A stretch of 64,000 nt of DNA from Seriola aureovittata (Eukaryota > Chordata > Actinopteri > Carangiformes > Carangidae), in contig NC_079386.1 of assembly GCF_021018895.1 (NCBI RefSeq), positions 13,430,552 to 13,494,551 of the forward strand, written 5' to 3'. This document shows, piece by piece, positions 28,100-38,907 of the stretch. Under the pieces are notes generated by a model. That model was not told the DNA's origin. It saw only the letters and a program-made list of their open reading frames with translations, and did not search any database. The translations under genes were made by a program, and so were the position numbers. Every line of letters begins with the position of its first letter. Positions within the stretch are counted from its first letter, which is position 1.

Positions 28100-31000
28100 T
28101 ACGTTTTCCACAATAGAAATTCTCATGTATTTATTTATGTCCTACAGTACTCTACAGCGCAGGATAACAAATTCATTGATCACATTACCTGCTTTAATAT
28201 ACACAGTATGGCTACTCTCAATCCACTGGTCTATACTGCTGTGGTTCCTTGATGTTCAGGGCTGTGCAGAGTCACGGAGGTCACCTCTGGACGCCTCTTT
28301 CCCCCAGGAGCAGGTGAATAAGATGTGTTCCGATGTGCTGGAAAAACACTTGTAATAGTCCAGGTGTGTGAGAGAATTGAGCACGGAGAGGACTGAGAGC
28401 TGCAGGGCTCCTGAAAAGCAGACGTCGCTGCTCTACAGTTTGCGTCCAAACGCGTTTAAATTCACCTGTAGCGATTTCAAAAAAGACAAACTTTCTCTTT
28501 TTTGCTTCTGTCTCCATCTGTCAGGCAGCAGCAGTGGCAGAAGGCAGTTGCCATGACAACAGAAGCAGATGTTGAAGGGGTTTCTCCAGTGTGACAGGAC
28601 GTGAACTATTGACCTCTGCCTTTAAGAAAGGAAAAAAGAAAAAGAGAAACGGCAGTCATGGATATGGATTTATGAGAGTATGGACTGAAGCTATATTGCC
28701 TCTAACGTAGCTTGGCACACCATATGCCACAGTATGCATTTTTTATGAAGAGGGCCGACTTACTTGCAGTGGCAGGGCAATTTACTTCGCTCAGGAGCTC
28801 TGGGGGTTTTGCAGCAGTACACATACAGACTATGTTGAAACTACACAGTATAAAGTGTATCTCTACCTCCTGTGTATATATGTTTGATGATATTTCAACA
28901 GTTGTGCATCTTTTATTAGCAACAGGTTTCACAGGCAAGACAAATCTCACTGCAGACAGGAACTAACACAAGAAAGTATTTACAGATATTAAATAGAGCA
29001 CACTGCAGTCCTTGCTTAACCTACATATGAATAAAATGGCCTAACCTGCTGAACGTGACTCATTCACACAGCTGAACCAGCTGTAGATTGGATTTGACAG
29101 ACAAGGATGCATGTATGCATTTACGGCTTCGGGCACAACGTGAGTCACGCTAGTGCCACAGTAACCACAAGGGCGCAGTTCTGCATGCTCTCCACGGGCT
29201 ACAACATGCAGGCTCTGACGCTTTACATACACAGACATCTACTTGACCAGCTGTTTTTTTGCATGGCTGCCTCCTTTTTGTTGAGCGTTTATGTTGCTGT
29301 TTTTGCAGCAGACCAACACTGTATTCTGTCATGTAGCACTTTATTCTTTTCTACAGAGCGTTCACCTGGTGTTGGCCTCAGGCTGCACTATAGATATAAA
29401 CAACGGATGAACTAATGACTGAGAGAGTCCTGGCAAATTTTGCACAGCAAAGCAGAGACAGCTACTTCATAACAATAATACAATGAACAGTTTAAAGGCA
29501 TAAAAGTATTAAACACATTATTTCTCATCAAAGAACTAAAACTATAATTTATAAAAAAAATTAAAAAAAATCATGTGACCAGTTGTCCATGGTCACTGGA
29601 TGTAACGGACTTTTGTCTCTTCTTTGTGGCTGAACAAAATCAAATGAACGTAAGTGAGTTGCTAAAATGTTCATTTGAAATGCTGCATTCATGCGCTGAG
29701 CGGTAGGATGGGTGCTTGTCTACTGAACGGGTCCTGTTCTGGTCGCTGGCCCACTCGTGCGGTCAGTATGTTCGTCTGCAACAAATGCACAAAGAGACAA
29801 ACAACCATCATCTCGGCTACTGAGCCAATTACATCGTCCCTCCCATCAGCCGAAAAATACAGGACAGGCCACATGTGCCTTTCAATTTAAACTCGGTGGT
29901 TCAGGGATTTGTTTTTATATTCTTTGAGCTCATGTAGCGGAGCAACATCTTGAGCAAGGACAGGAGCCGCTGCAAAGATTGGAAACAGTAATCTGACTTT
30001 ACAGGATCCTTTCATTACCCATGAGGTCACCCTGCTAGATGTGCTAAACATGACTTTTAGTTCTTTTTTTACCTTCCTGACAGTGGCCTTGTCCTGGGTA
30101 CAGATCCAAACGGGGAATGAAGAGTGTGGTGATATTCATCGGGGGTGGGGGGTGGGGGGTGGGGGGTGGCATTGACTCAAAAGTAGTTGATGTCATCAAA
30201 TTAAACTCAGTTGAATCATTTAAACGTGGAGGATAACTTAAAGTCCTAGTTTGCAAATTCTAACATAAACCCATATTTGTCTAGGTCAGGTTTAGTCAAG
30301 GTTTACAGTGATTTTACCCTGGAATATTTGAATAGCATTTACATTACATCTCAGGAGGAGGAGAGTAACTGAAACACTCTAACAGTATATGAATGCTAAG
30401 CAGCTCATAAGCATTAAGGTCACTGTTTTGCCTGCAGAACAGCTTCCGTCCTAATTGAATAGTGTAAATCAAACATGAACTGTGTGTAGTTGGACATTGG
30501 ACCTTTCGCCTTGTAGAAAAAGCCTCCTGGTGTTTGAGGAATAAAGAAAACTTCTGTCATTTTCTGTTTCTTTCCATGAGTAAACCAATCTGTCGCACAT
30601 ATGAAAAGCCTGATAATCTTATAGCAGCAACAAGTGTAGCAGCAACGTAAGGGAAAGTGTCATGGAGTCCTGAAAAATGGCTGCACACACAGAGAAATCA
30701 TCTGACCTGATGGCATCCTTTAGTTCTCCGAGGATGCAACCTGTTCTCCAGTTGGGAGAAACGCTGAACAGCTCATCAGATCGTGTTTCTGTATTTTTAC
30801 TGCTCGAGAGTTTCCAGGTTTTTGCTCGACAGCGCAGGTTGTGTTTCAGGTTACGAATCTTTGTGGCTTTGGATTCAAGTTCGGCTCAAAGCGCACAGTT
30901 TTGATGCTGAGACACAGAGGTGTAAGGGCAGCGCTGCGGTTAATCTTGTGAGTTCAGTCCATTGACTGTCTGTGTCTGTCAACTTGTGATGGCTGAATAA

Positions 31001-31150
31001 TGCAGTTGGTTTATGCACTGGTCAAGCACTGCAAAAAATTCTTCACCTGTTGATATAAAGTCATTTTTAGTTGTCCAGCAAGAAAGTGAAGGAATCTGTT
31101 CGATCAATAAGATTATTTCAAGTTGGTCACAATAGTTGCCTCTTTTTATT
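28100..31150. other. Gene-free stretch
   Basis: No supported exon on either strand. It contains the guanine-rich tract at 30141-30169. Otherwise it is mixed AT-rich sequence without obvious repeats. Confidence 0.4.
30141..30169 (+). repeat. GGGGGGT minisatellite with G-quadruplex potential
   Basis: Four runs of five to six guanines are separated by single T residues. This satisfies the usual G3+N1-7 quadruplex pattern on the plus strand. Confidence 0.85.
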
Positions 31151-31151
31151 T

Positions 31152-31305
31152 TCACACACACACACACACACACACACTCTAACACACACACACACTCCCA
31201 CCCACCCACCCATTGATGCACTTACTTCTACAGACAGCATACAGGCTGCAAACGTGGCCTTTCAGACCGGTATTCACACACACACAAACACACACACACA
31301 CACAC
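31152..31305. repeat. Two neighbouring (CA)n microsatellites
   Basis: CA runs at about 31152-31195 and 31275-31305 are separated by about 80 bases of unique sequence. Confidence 0.85.
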
Positions 31306-31658
31306 TTGACCTAAGTAGGAGAAAAACAGTCCTTCCAAGACTTGACTTCATTATACATACACAATTAATCTTTAATCTGCTCATCACCTCCATCCAGAGC
31401 TGGGGCTCCCGCTCTCTGCCAGCCCATCAAACTTTCATAAGAGTAATTGAGATAAAGCTGAAATGGAATAACTGCTCCTTCCATATAATCCCAGAGGAAA
31501 GGTGAAAGAAAACGTTTCCAAGGTGTTACAAGGTGCCAGACGGCACTCTGAATGAGCCTCTCTGCCCAAATGTGCAGCCTGGACGGCCTTTGAATGGTGT
31601 GGAGTGTAAGTGTGTTTTCCAATAGAATATTCTACAGGGGCCTGAGGGAGCGGTTGAG

Positions 31659-31682
31659 GTGTGTGTGTGTGTGTGTGTGTGT
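31659..31682. repeat. (GT)n microsatellite
   Basis: Twelve GT units, just downstream of a unique-looking segment (31320-31620). Confidence 0.85.
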
Positions 31683-31836
31683 TAGTATGTTGTGTAGTGT
31701 AGTGTGTTTCAAGATGTATGGAGTTAAGTCTATCCTGCATAAATCTGGATATGTTGTACTTGAGAGAGATTGAGAAAGTGAAGAGTTCAGATAAGGTAAA
31801 AAAAAAAAAAAATCTCTTGTTCTATTGCAGCGGTTG

Positions 31837-31839
<3 letters not shown>

Positions 31840-31922
<83 letters not shown>
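31840..31922. repeat. Long perfect (GT)n microsatellite
   Basis: About 41 uninterrupted GT units, one of the longest pure runs in the window and likely polymorphic. Confidence 0.95.
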
Positions 31923-31926
<4 letters not shown>

Positions 31927-32056
31927 AGTTTGTACGGCCATGTAATTCGCTGCTAGTCCGTCATACAAATCTTTTTTTCTCAGTCTTATATAATGTAGCT
32001 CACATAAGGTGAACAGGTCATTCAAGGATCTCCTGGATTTGGCTCCATGTGAGCGT

Positions 32057-32061
<5 letters not shown>

Positions 32062-32113
<52 letters not shown>
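32062..32113. repeat. (TG)n microsatellite
   Basis: About 26 TG units, 140 bases after the preceding long GT run. Confidence 0.95.
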
Positions 32114-32114
<1 letters not shown>

Positions 32115-33079
32115 AGCACACAGGAAGACGCAGTGTACAGAGGAGAGAAGAAGAATACATGGAGGAAACACCAAAGCATGATGCAAATACACCAAAGTAA
32201 ACATTGCCCGAGGTTGTGCGTTCATGCATCTGTGCAGTGTTTACATCCGTATGCATTGAATAATGAGCAAACCGCAGCCCAGAGGACTGAGAGGACAAAC
32301 TGTACAGACACTGTTCACCACTAGAGAGCGCTCATCCTCTGTGAACTTCTGACCCCTGCTGCCGGGCATTCAGATGATATCACATCTGCTACTACATGAT
32401 CTAGCATTGATTAATTAGACAAGTACAATGGCACACACTGACTGTATGACTATCTAAACGAGGACAGAGCCTCCGCCGGACAATTAAAGGAGCAAAGCAA
32501 ACAGAGCGCGTGAAGTGATGCAAATTGACAAACTATGAAACGGAGGAGAAAGAGAGAGAGAGAAAGGAGAGAGATGGGGGACGTGGGAGGAGAAGGGCGA
32601 GAGGAGCTGACAGGAGTTGTAATACATGTGAACGTGTCCAGTCGATGCACTTAATGACTGTGTGGATTAATATACACAGCAGCTTCCTGTCTGTCAGAGC
32701 TGACCCCCACATCTGTGTATATATCTTACCCTCTGCTTTAATCAGTCTTTTCCTTTTTATCCCTTTTTACCATGGATGGATGACTGAATGGGCCTCAGGG
32801 GCCCAAAGGGGTCGGGGAGTCCCTCGGCCTGAGCCTCTTTCTCTGTGTGACTGAACATTTCTTGTTGGAAATTCAATCAAATGACGACAAAGAGATGCAT
32901 AAATGACTGCAACCAAATGCAACCTGCTCCTATGAGTGAGTGAGTGAAGGGATTTTAACACGTCTCAGAACCTGTAATCTGTCCTGTCCTGCTTTCTGCC
33001 CCATATTCTTCCCTGCCAGGCCGAAGTCGTGGCTTCGATTTTCCCTTTCCCTTTATTTCCCTCTCGGTTGTCGTTGTAC

Positions 33080-33080
<1 letters not shown>

Positions 33081-33113
<33 letters not shown>

Positions 33114-33120
33114 CTCCTGC
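33081..33120. repeat. (CTC)n/(CTT)n pyrimidine tract
   Basis: A CTC/TTC trinucleotide run. Open frames across it are an artefact of its composition. Confidence 0.8.
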
Positions 33121-34228
33121 TCTCTTTTTTTTCCTGCCGTTTCACCAGCCTTCGGGCATCTGCCACCATGAGCTGATCAGAGGGCCCTCACTTGCGATCA
33201 GATAATGTTCATCAACCGCTCTTCTTGCGTCTTGACCTTCAGCTGAACTCGCCTCACGGCTCCGAGGCCACTGAGACAGAGAGGCAAGATGTCAAAGATG
33301 GGGTGAAAAAGCAGAAGGTTTGACGCATCCCTTGTTGGACTGTAGTACTTCTCTAATGTCTTCAACTTGTCTTGCACCCTTTTGGTTGTGCTCTTGGGCA
33401 AAATACTGAAAATGTGTGTTTAAGATAAATTCCATATAATGTATAAGATTTTCAACATGGGTCAATAAGGCTGAAGATGACGCTCCTCTCTGCAGGGAGT
33501 GTCCACATCATGTTTAGGACAGCTCATCTCAGTCAAAGTGCAACTAAAAATATTTGTAGGACATTCCAGATGAGTGGATCTGCCTTTTGCACGTAGTAAA
33601 AAATACAATATTTTATTCATGCTGCAAGATACACAGCTTGTCATTGTCAAAGCCTCCGCTCAGATATCTCACTGAATAAATAAAATCTTTATGTATATAA
33701 ATATATATATTTTTTTAACAGTGAATGGAAGTTGGCAATCATATCTGGATGTTGTGATGGGACCTTGACAAAAGAGTGAATTACAGCCCTGAAAGATGAT
33801 TCTCTGTGGAGGCATCATAACTCATTCAGCCCTAAGAGGAAAGCTAAACACATCAAAGATCAAGTACAATAATTCTGCTGTAGATGCAGAGTTAAAGGTG
33901 ATGTGTGAAATGTATTACACGGGATGAATAAAAATGTAAATGTTTAAAATACGTTAAAAAATGATGGCCTGAGCGTAAGGCAGATTCCCTCACATACATC
34001 ATCACGTGAAAATCCTTCATCATCTGCACATGTGGTCACATCAAATATATGTTATAGAGATGCAGCTTCAGATTCAACCTGTAGTTTTTGTAATTTTAGG
34101 AAATGTTAGTTTGAGTATAGATTTCACTCCGCTCATTTAGCTTCTTTACTGCATGCCATGCTGGATATGAATACTGTGACTTTGATTTACAACACACTCA
34201 GACAGCTGCTCGCACAGGACTCCGTCGG

Positions 34229-34400
34229 CCAATCGTCTCGGCTGCCGCCAGCCTCTCAGCCAATGGGACAGCACGGAGCCCTCGGGGGGTGTGTCTCATT
34301 AGCTAGATTCCAGGACCTGGCTCTGGCCCACTGGACGCACTCAGCCGGAAAGGATGCAGTCCAGAGGGGGATTCATCATCTACTGCGTCGTCTCCTCTTC

Positions 34401-34432
<32 letters not shown>
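34229..34432 (+). promoter_or_regulatory. Orphan promoter-like segment with paired CCAAT boxes and a CT tract
   Basis: Two CCAAT boxes (34229-34233 and 34260-34264) are 31 bases apart in the same orientation. They are followed by GC-rich sequence and, 140 bases on, a (CT)n tract (34404-34432) and a purine-rich stretch. This resembles a TATA-less vertebrate promoter with its 5' UTR, but no protein-coding exon was found downstream within the gene-free region. It could drive a non-coding transcript, or it could be chance. Confidence 0.3.
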
Positions 34433-34437
<5 letters not shown>

Positions 34438-35098
34438 CTCCCTCCTTCTTCAGGAGAGGACAGAGCAGGCGATGCGAGGAAGTAAAACACACAGAAACCC
34501 CAAACTGCAAGAATCCGGTAATAAATCTTTCAAATCCTAATTGAAAGGAAATTCTAATATTTGTTGAATTTTTGTTTGTCATCTTCTAATCATCAGTCGA
34601 TGCTTCTTTCAATATTCAGCTGATCTTCTGGCCTCCTCTTTACCAGGAACATGCACTACAGTTATTGTGGGCACAGACCGAAGAATTGTTTTTGAGGATA
34701 AAACAATTTCTGTTTTTCCAAACTACGGCTAAATAACACCGCAGATATTTGTCCTCACAGTGGATGTGCATTTTTTTTTAACTTGGACAACTGTTTTGAG
34801 TTCAGTCTCCAGAGGGCAGGTTTAGGACCATGGGTGGTTTACGTAACTGGTTGAAATGGGCTATCCAAATTCTGAAAGGCTAATGTTATCTAAATACCCC
34901 TGGGACGTGGTCGAGTTGGAGAAGGGGGAAGGGATTGTGGGACAGATCTAGAATTCTTACGGTCCATCAGGTCCAATATAAATCTCTGTCCTCGAGGGAC
35001 GATTGTTGACCATGGCAGCCACGATCATGAAGGTTGATGAGATTTTATTGACACCAATGCCTTTATCAATTCAGTCTGATTCTTTATTGATTGTTTAT

Positions 35099-35129
35099 GT
35101 GTGTGTGTGTGTGTGTGTGTGGGGGGGGA
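35099..35129. repeat. (GT)n followed by a G-run
   Basis: About eleven GT units followed directly by nine Gs. Confidence 0.85.
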
Positions 35130-36950
35130 GTAGGCATCAACACAACTGTTTATAATCTCAGTCTGAACGCTGTAGAAACTGAGTTGTGGAAAAGGTATGC
35201 ATGAGACTCAGGTGTGCAAAGGCTCCACTGTTTAACCCCTGTGTTAATTCCAAGCCTGTCTGTGCAGCACTAATGTTATTATAACATAGGATTTATACCC
35301 TTGGTGTAATGGTTGTGCTGCCTGGGAAGCAGCGGCACTTCTTTGCAGTGTCAAATGGTATCAGGTTGTTCGTTTCCTCGTCTCCACCATGACTCCTTCT
35401 TGTTGAAAGTTTCCAGCAGCATGGACGCATGAGTTGGACGTCATTGTTTTTGCAACTGTCAGGAAAAACATGCCGTTATCGATTTATAGGACATAATAAA
35501 CTTAGACATACCGATTCCAATTCAGAACCGGTTCTCGATCCCCACCCCCTACCTGTCCTTGTGACCAGACGCCACCAAAGATGCGCCGCTTTATTAGCTG
35601 GAACTGATGGCTTTTCTTTTTTTTTTAATGGTTAATGGATCATTTACTGATGCTTTATGATCAGTTATAAGCTATTAATAAGAGCAGATGTGGGGTTTCC
35701 AAGTTGTGGAAAACCGTCATCCAGCATTTCATTTGCCTTTTTCTTTTCATCTGGTGCTTTATTTATTAGTAAGTGCCACTTTCATCTAAACCAAAATCCA
35801 TTTATTAACAACTTATTAACATCAACTTATAAAGTGGTTGAACAGTCCACTTGAGGGGACTTGCTGATGAATTAAAGAGCTGTCTAACACTATATGTAGC
35901 CCACATAGTTTAAGGCTAAATCAACAACTCGCATGCGACGAGAGCAGATTTTGTGTTACACTGAATCAACCTCAAACACAACATATATTATAATTGTGTC
36001 TTTCATGACCAAATCAGTTTTGTTTTTTGAATACTGACTGCTATGTAGTCTCTCCTAACAATAGCCATGCATTTTTTTTTTGCAATGAAACTCATTCATT
36101 TTCCACCACCACCCATACGCACAATCAGAACATGATTTATCATAAACTAGCGCCAGACTGCTGTGCTAATTATGGTGTGTCAGAAATAAACCTGGAGTAT
36201 TAAAGCCACTTGTATATTAATGGACGTGTTAAAGCGGAATCACATTTATTTCCTTCCTGGGTCAAGTACTGAAAAGAAACAACATTGTTGGAAAGACCAT
36301 TATTCAAATGAGAGTGCACAGTCCTTAATAAAAATCAGCCCAACCATTAACTTCTGTTTTAACACAGCCCAGTAATTTTGTTTCCAACATTTGTAGACAT
36401 GATTGACTGTGATGTTCCTGTCTATTGTGGTGCATGTAAATGTGGCCCCATCCATATTTCCCAAAAAGCCTAATTCAGGACCTTAAAAGGCTTCAAATAA
36501 AGATAAATTAGGGTTACCATGTTGCCTTAATCTGAACTAATGCCAGCTAAAACCGAAATGAGTGCCCAAGAGTGGTTTTATCATTCACTGTTTGCACCAT
36601 TCAGCGTGACAATGTTGATATGGAGCAAGGATTCACCTGTGAACCCACACATATGGCAGTGATTTTTTTTTTGTTTCCTGAATGTCCTTGAATGGAGAGA
36701 AGAAAGTGTGGGATGGATTTTCGGATCATAGTTCACTTAAAACACACATTTTTACACGCTTGTACTTTTGAAATCCTCCTGCCTGAACCTGTGCGACCTT
36801 GGTATTAATGAACTTTGGGATGACCTCGCCGGGGTTAAGGAATGTGTTTTGTTTTTGTTTTTTTTTCTCAAAACAACTTCTTAAAATGTTGTGCAGTTTA
36901 AAGGTTTTTTTTAGATTAAATTAAATTCTCAATACCTAATGCATCATTCA

Positions 36951-37220
36951 AAGAGGTAGTTTGACATTTTGCTAAGATGATGATACGAACACTGTTACCG
37001 CTCTCCTGCCTGTGCATTAAGTTACACCCAGCAGCCGGTTAGCTCATCACAAAGACTGGAAAGAGAGGAAAACACAAATGTAACACATTCATTTTGTTAC
37101 GCTAAGCTAACAGGCTACTGGCTGTAGTTTCATATTTACTGTACATACATGAGAAAGGTATTAATCTTATGTTGTTGTTAGCAATACAGCAAATATGCAT
37201 AGTTACAGAAATGTTGAACT
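36951..37220. repeat. Fold-back dispersed repeat (teleost 'cagcagccggttagct' family)
   Basis: The left half contains CAGCAGCCGGTTAGCT and AAAGACTGGAAAG, words I recall as very common in percomorph genomes. The right half (37101-37170) is a diverged reverse complement of the left (AGCTAACAGGCTACTGGCTG at 37105-37124). The unit is therefore an inverted-repeat element, probably a decayed non-autonomous transposon or SINE-derived piece. Confidence 0.55.
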
Positions 37221-38359
37221 ATCCATTTAAACACATTCTATCTATATATCTGTCTCCACAGCGATATCTATATATGTATATCTATCTATAACATTTCTAA
37301 ACTAAACCATTAGTAACCAGGTCTTTGTAATCAATCCAAGCTTATAATAAATAAATCAAGTGTTGTGATGCTATAAATGAGCTATGTAATGATAAATCGA
37401 CGGATTTAAACATGAAAAAGGCCATTGCTTATGACATATTATGGCTGAGTGAGTGTTGGATACCTGATATCTTTAAAACATTATGCTTAAAATGAATGAA
37501 AATTATGTCTGCATCAACTGCAATTTGACAACTTTTTTTTTTCTTTCTTTTTTTTTCTCTTAATTTCTCCCCAGACGCTTTGAAAACAGAGATGATCAAA
37601 GAAGCAGGGATCCATCTTGACACAACACCCTCTCATCTTGCCTCTAAAGGCAGCTCACATTGAATGGACAGATTAAAAAACATTGCTGCCATGTGAGATA
37701 CAGACCAGCACTCACAGTCCATAATTATTAGCCTGATGATTGCACACGAGTGTTTTTGGATGTTGCATCTGGCTCCGCGGATGATGGAAGTTGTTGTATG
37801 TATCCACCCGCATTTTCCTGGCTGTCAAAAATTGCATTCTGAGAAAGCCGTACTCCTCTCATCAAGAGTCATAATTTACTTGTCAAAGCAGGAGTCCTCT
37901 CAGCATGCGGGAGGCTCCCTGGGGTTATAATTGCGAGATGGTTTGGTTCTCCTGAAATACCTCCAGTCAAGACGGAGCACAGGCCTGCTAGTCGGGCTTT
38001 GTGTACTCTTCCTTTTTTAAAAAGTAGCCATTTACACAGAAAATTGTAAAACACGGTTTTAAAAAAAATATATATTTGACTATCTTCACTATACTTTCAC
38101 CATCAACTCCTTGTCATCAGTGACTTTCAACACTGATTACTCAGGCAGCTCCACACTGACACAAGGTCCCCATCTTGTGGAAGAAGTATGAAAGTCACCC
38201 TGACGCCAGTGGTGACAGCGCAGGTCAGATGAGGTTTGTCTGAAAAATCATGTCGGCGTTGCGGCTCATTCGGAATCTTAAATTACTGTTTTTTGAAGTA
38301 ATAATTAATTTATGAGTGTTTACATGAATCATTCAGTAAGCAGGATGTTAAATGCAATG

Positions 38360-38520
38360 CTCGAGAGGTACTTCCACTTGTATTTTGTATTTTCTGCTAC
38401 TTTGTACTTTTGTTTTACAAAATTTCAAAGTAAAATATTATATTCTTACTCCACTACATTTATTTGACAGCTGTAGTTACTGGTTACTTTTCAGATCCGC
38501 ATTAAAAAACACATGATAGG
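38360..38520. repeat. Dispersed teleost repeat ('actccactacatttatttgacagct' type)
   Basis: CTCCACTACATTTATTTGAC and TAGTTACTGGTTACTTTTCA are words I recall as high-copy in percomorph genomes, with the usual preceding TACTTCCACTTGTA. Similar segments recur at 50400-50640 and, in the other orientation, at about 51600-51760. Confidence 0.5.
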
Positions 38521-38827
38521 CTTATAAAATACAATATGTTCTTCGAGATTAAACCAGCCCCTTGTAATTTTTCAGACGTTTTAATTGTTAGCTGTTTAAC
38601 CAAAAAGTGATTTCCCCTCTAAACTTCTCAGATGGTTTTACTTTTGATATTTTTTTGATGCCCAAAGAGGTTAATGTCTCCAATATTTCAACAAAAAACC
38701 ATGTTGAGATCCACTGGACTAAAATTGTTTCTGTTAAAATTCAGTACTTTTCCTTGCAATTGGGGATTTTTACACTGTTATTAATACTTCTGCATAAATT
38801 AAAAGATCTGAGTACTTCTTCCTTAAA

Positions 38828-38833
38828 TTTATT
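38828..38833 (-). terminator. Polyadenylation signal of the GIMAP-like gene
   Basis: TTTATT on the plus strand reads AATAAA on the minus strand, 75 bases downstream of the TAG at 38910-38908. The 3' UTR would be short. Confidence 0.55.
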
Positions 38834-38907
38834 AGACAATATTCACATGACGACATGAAAAAACACAGTATTTACACAATAAATTCAGACACAGTCTGAT
38901 CACAGAG

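Noticed and set aside
31822..32225. His/Thr- or Val/Cys-repeat open frames over GT/CA arrays
   Set aside because: Pure translations of microsatellites; the same applies at 9.3, 20.9-21.1, 31.1, 48.0, 49.7 and 58.3 kb.
34158..34544. 128-codon open frame in the desert
   Set aside because: It ends in a (CT)n-coded LSLSLS tract and has no recognizable domain. The segment looks like a promoter or leader rather than coding sequence.
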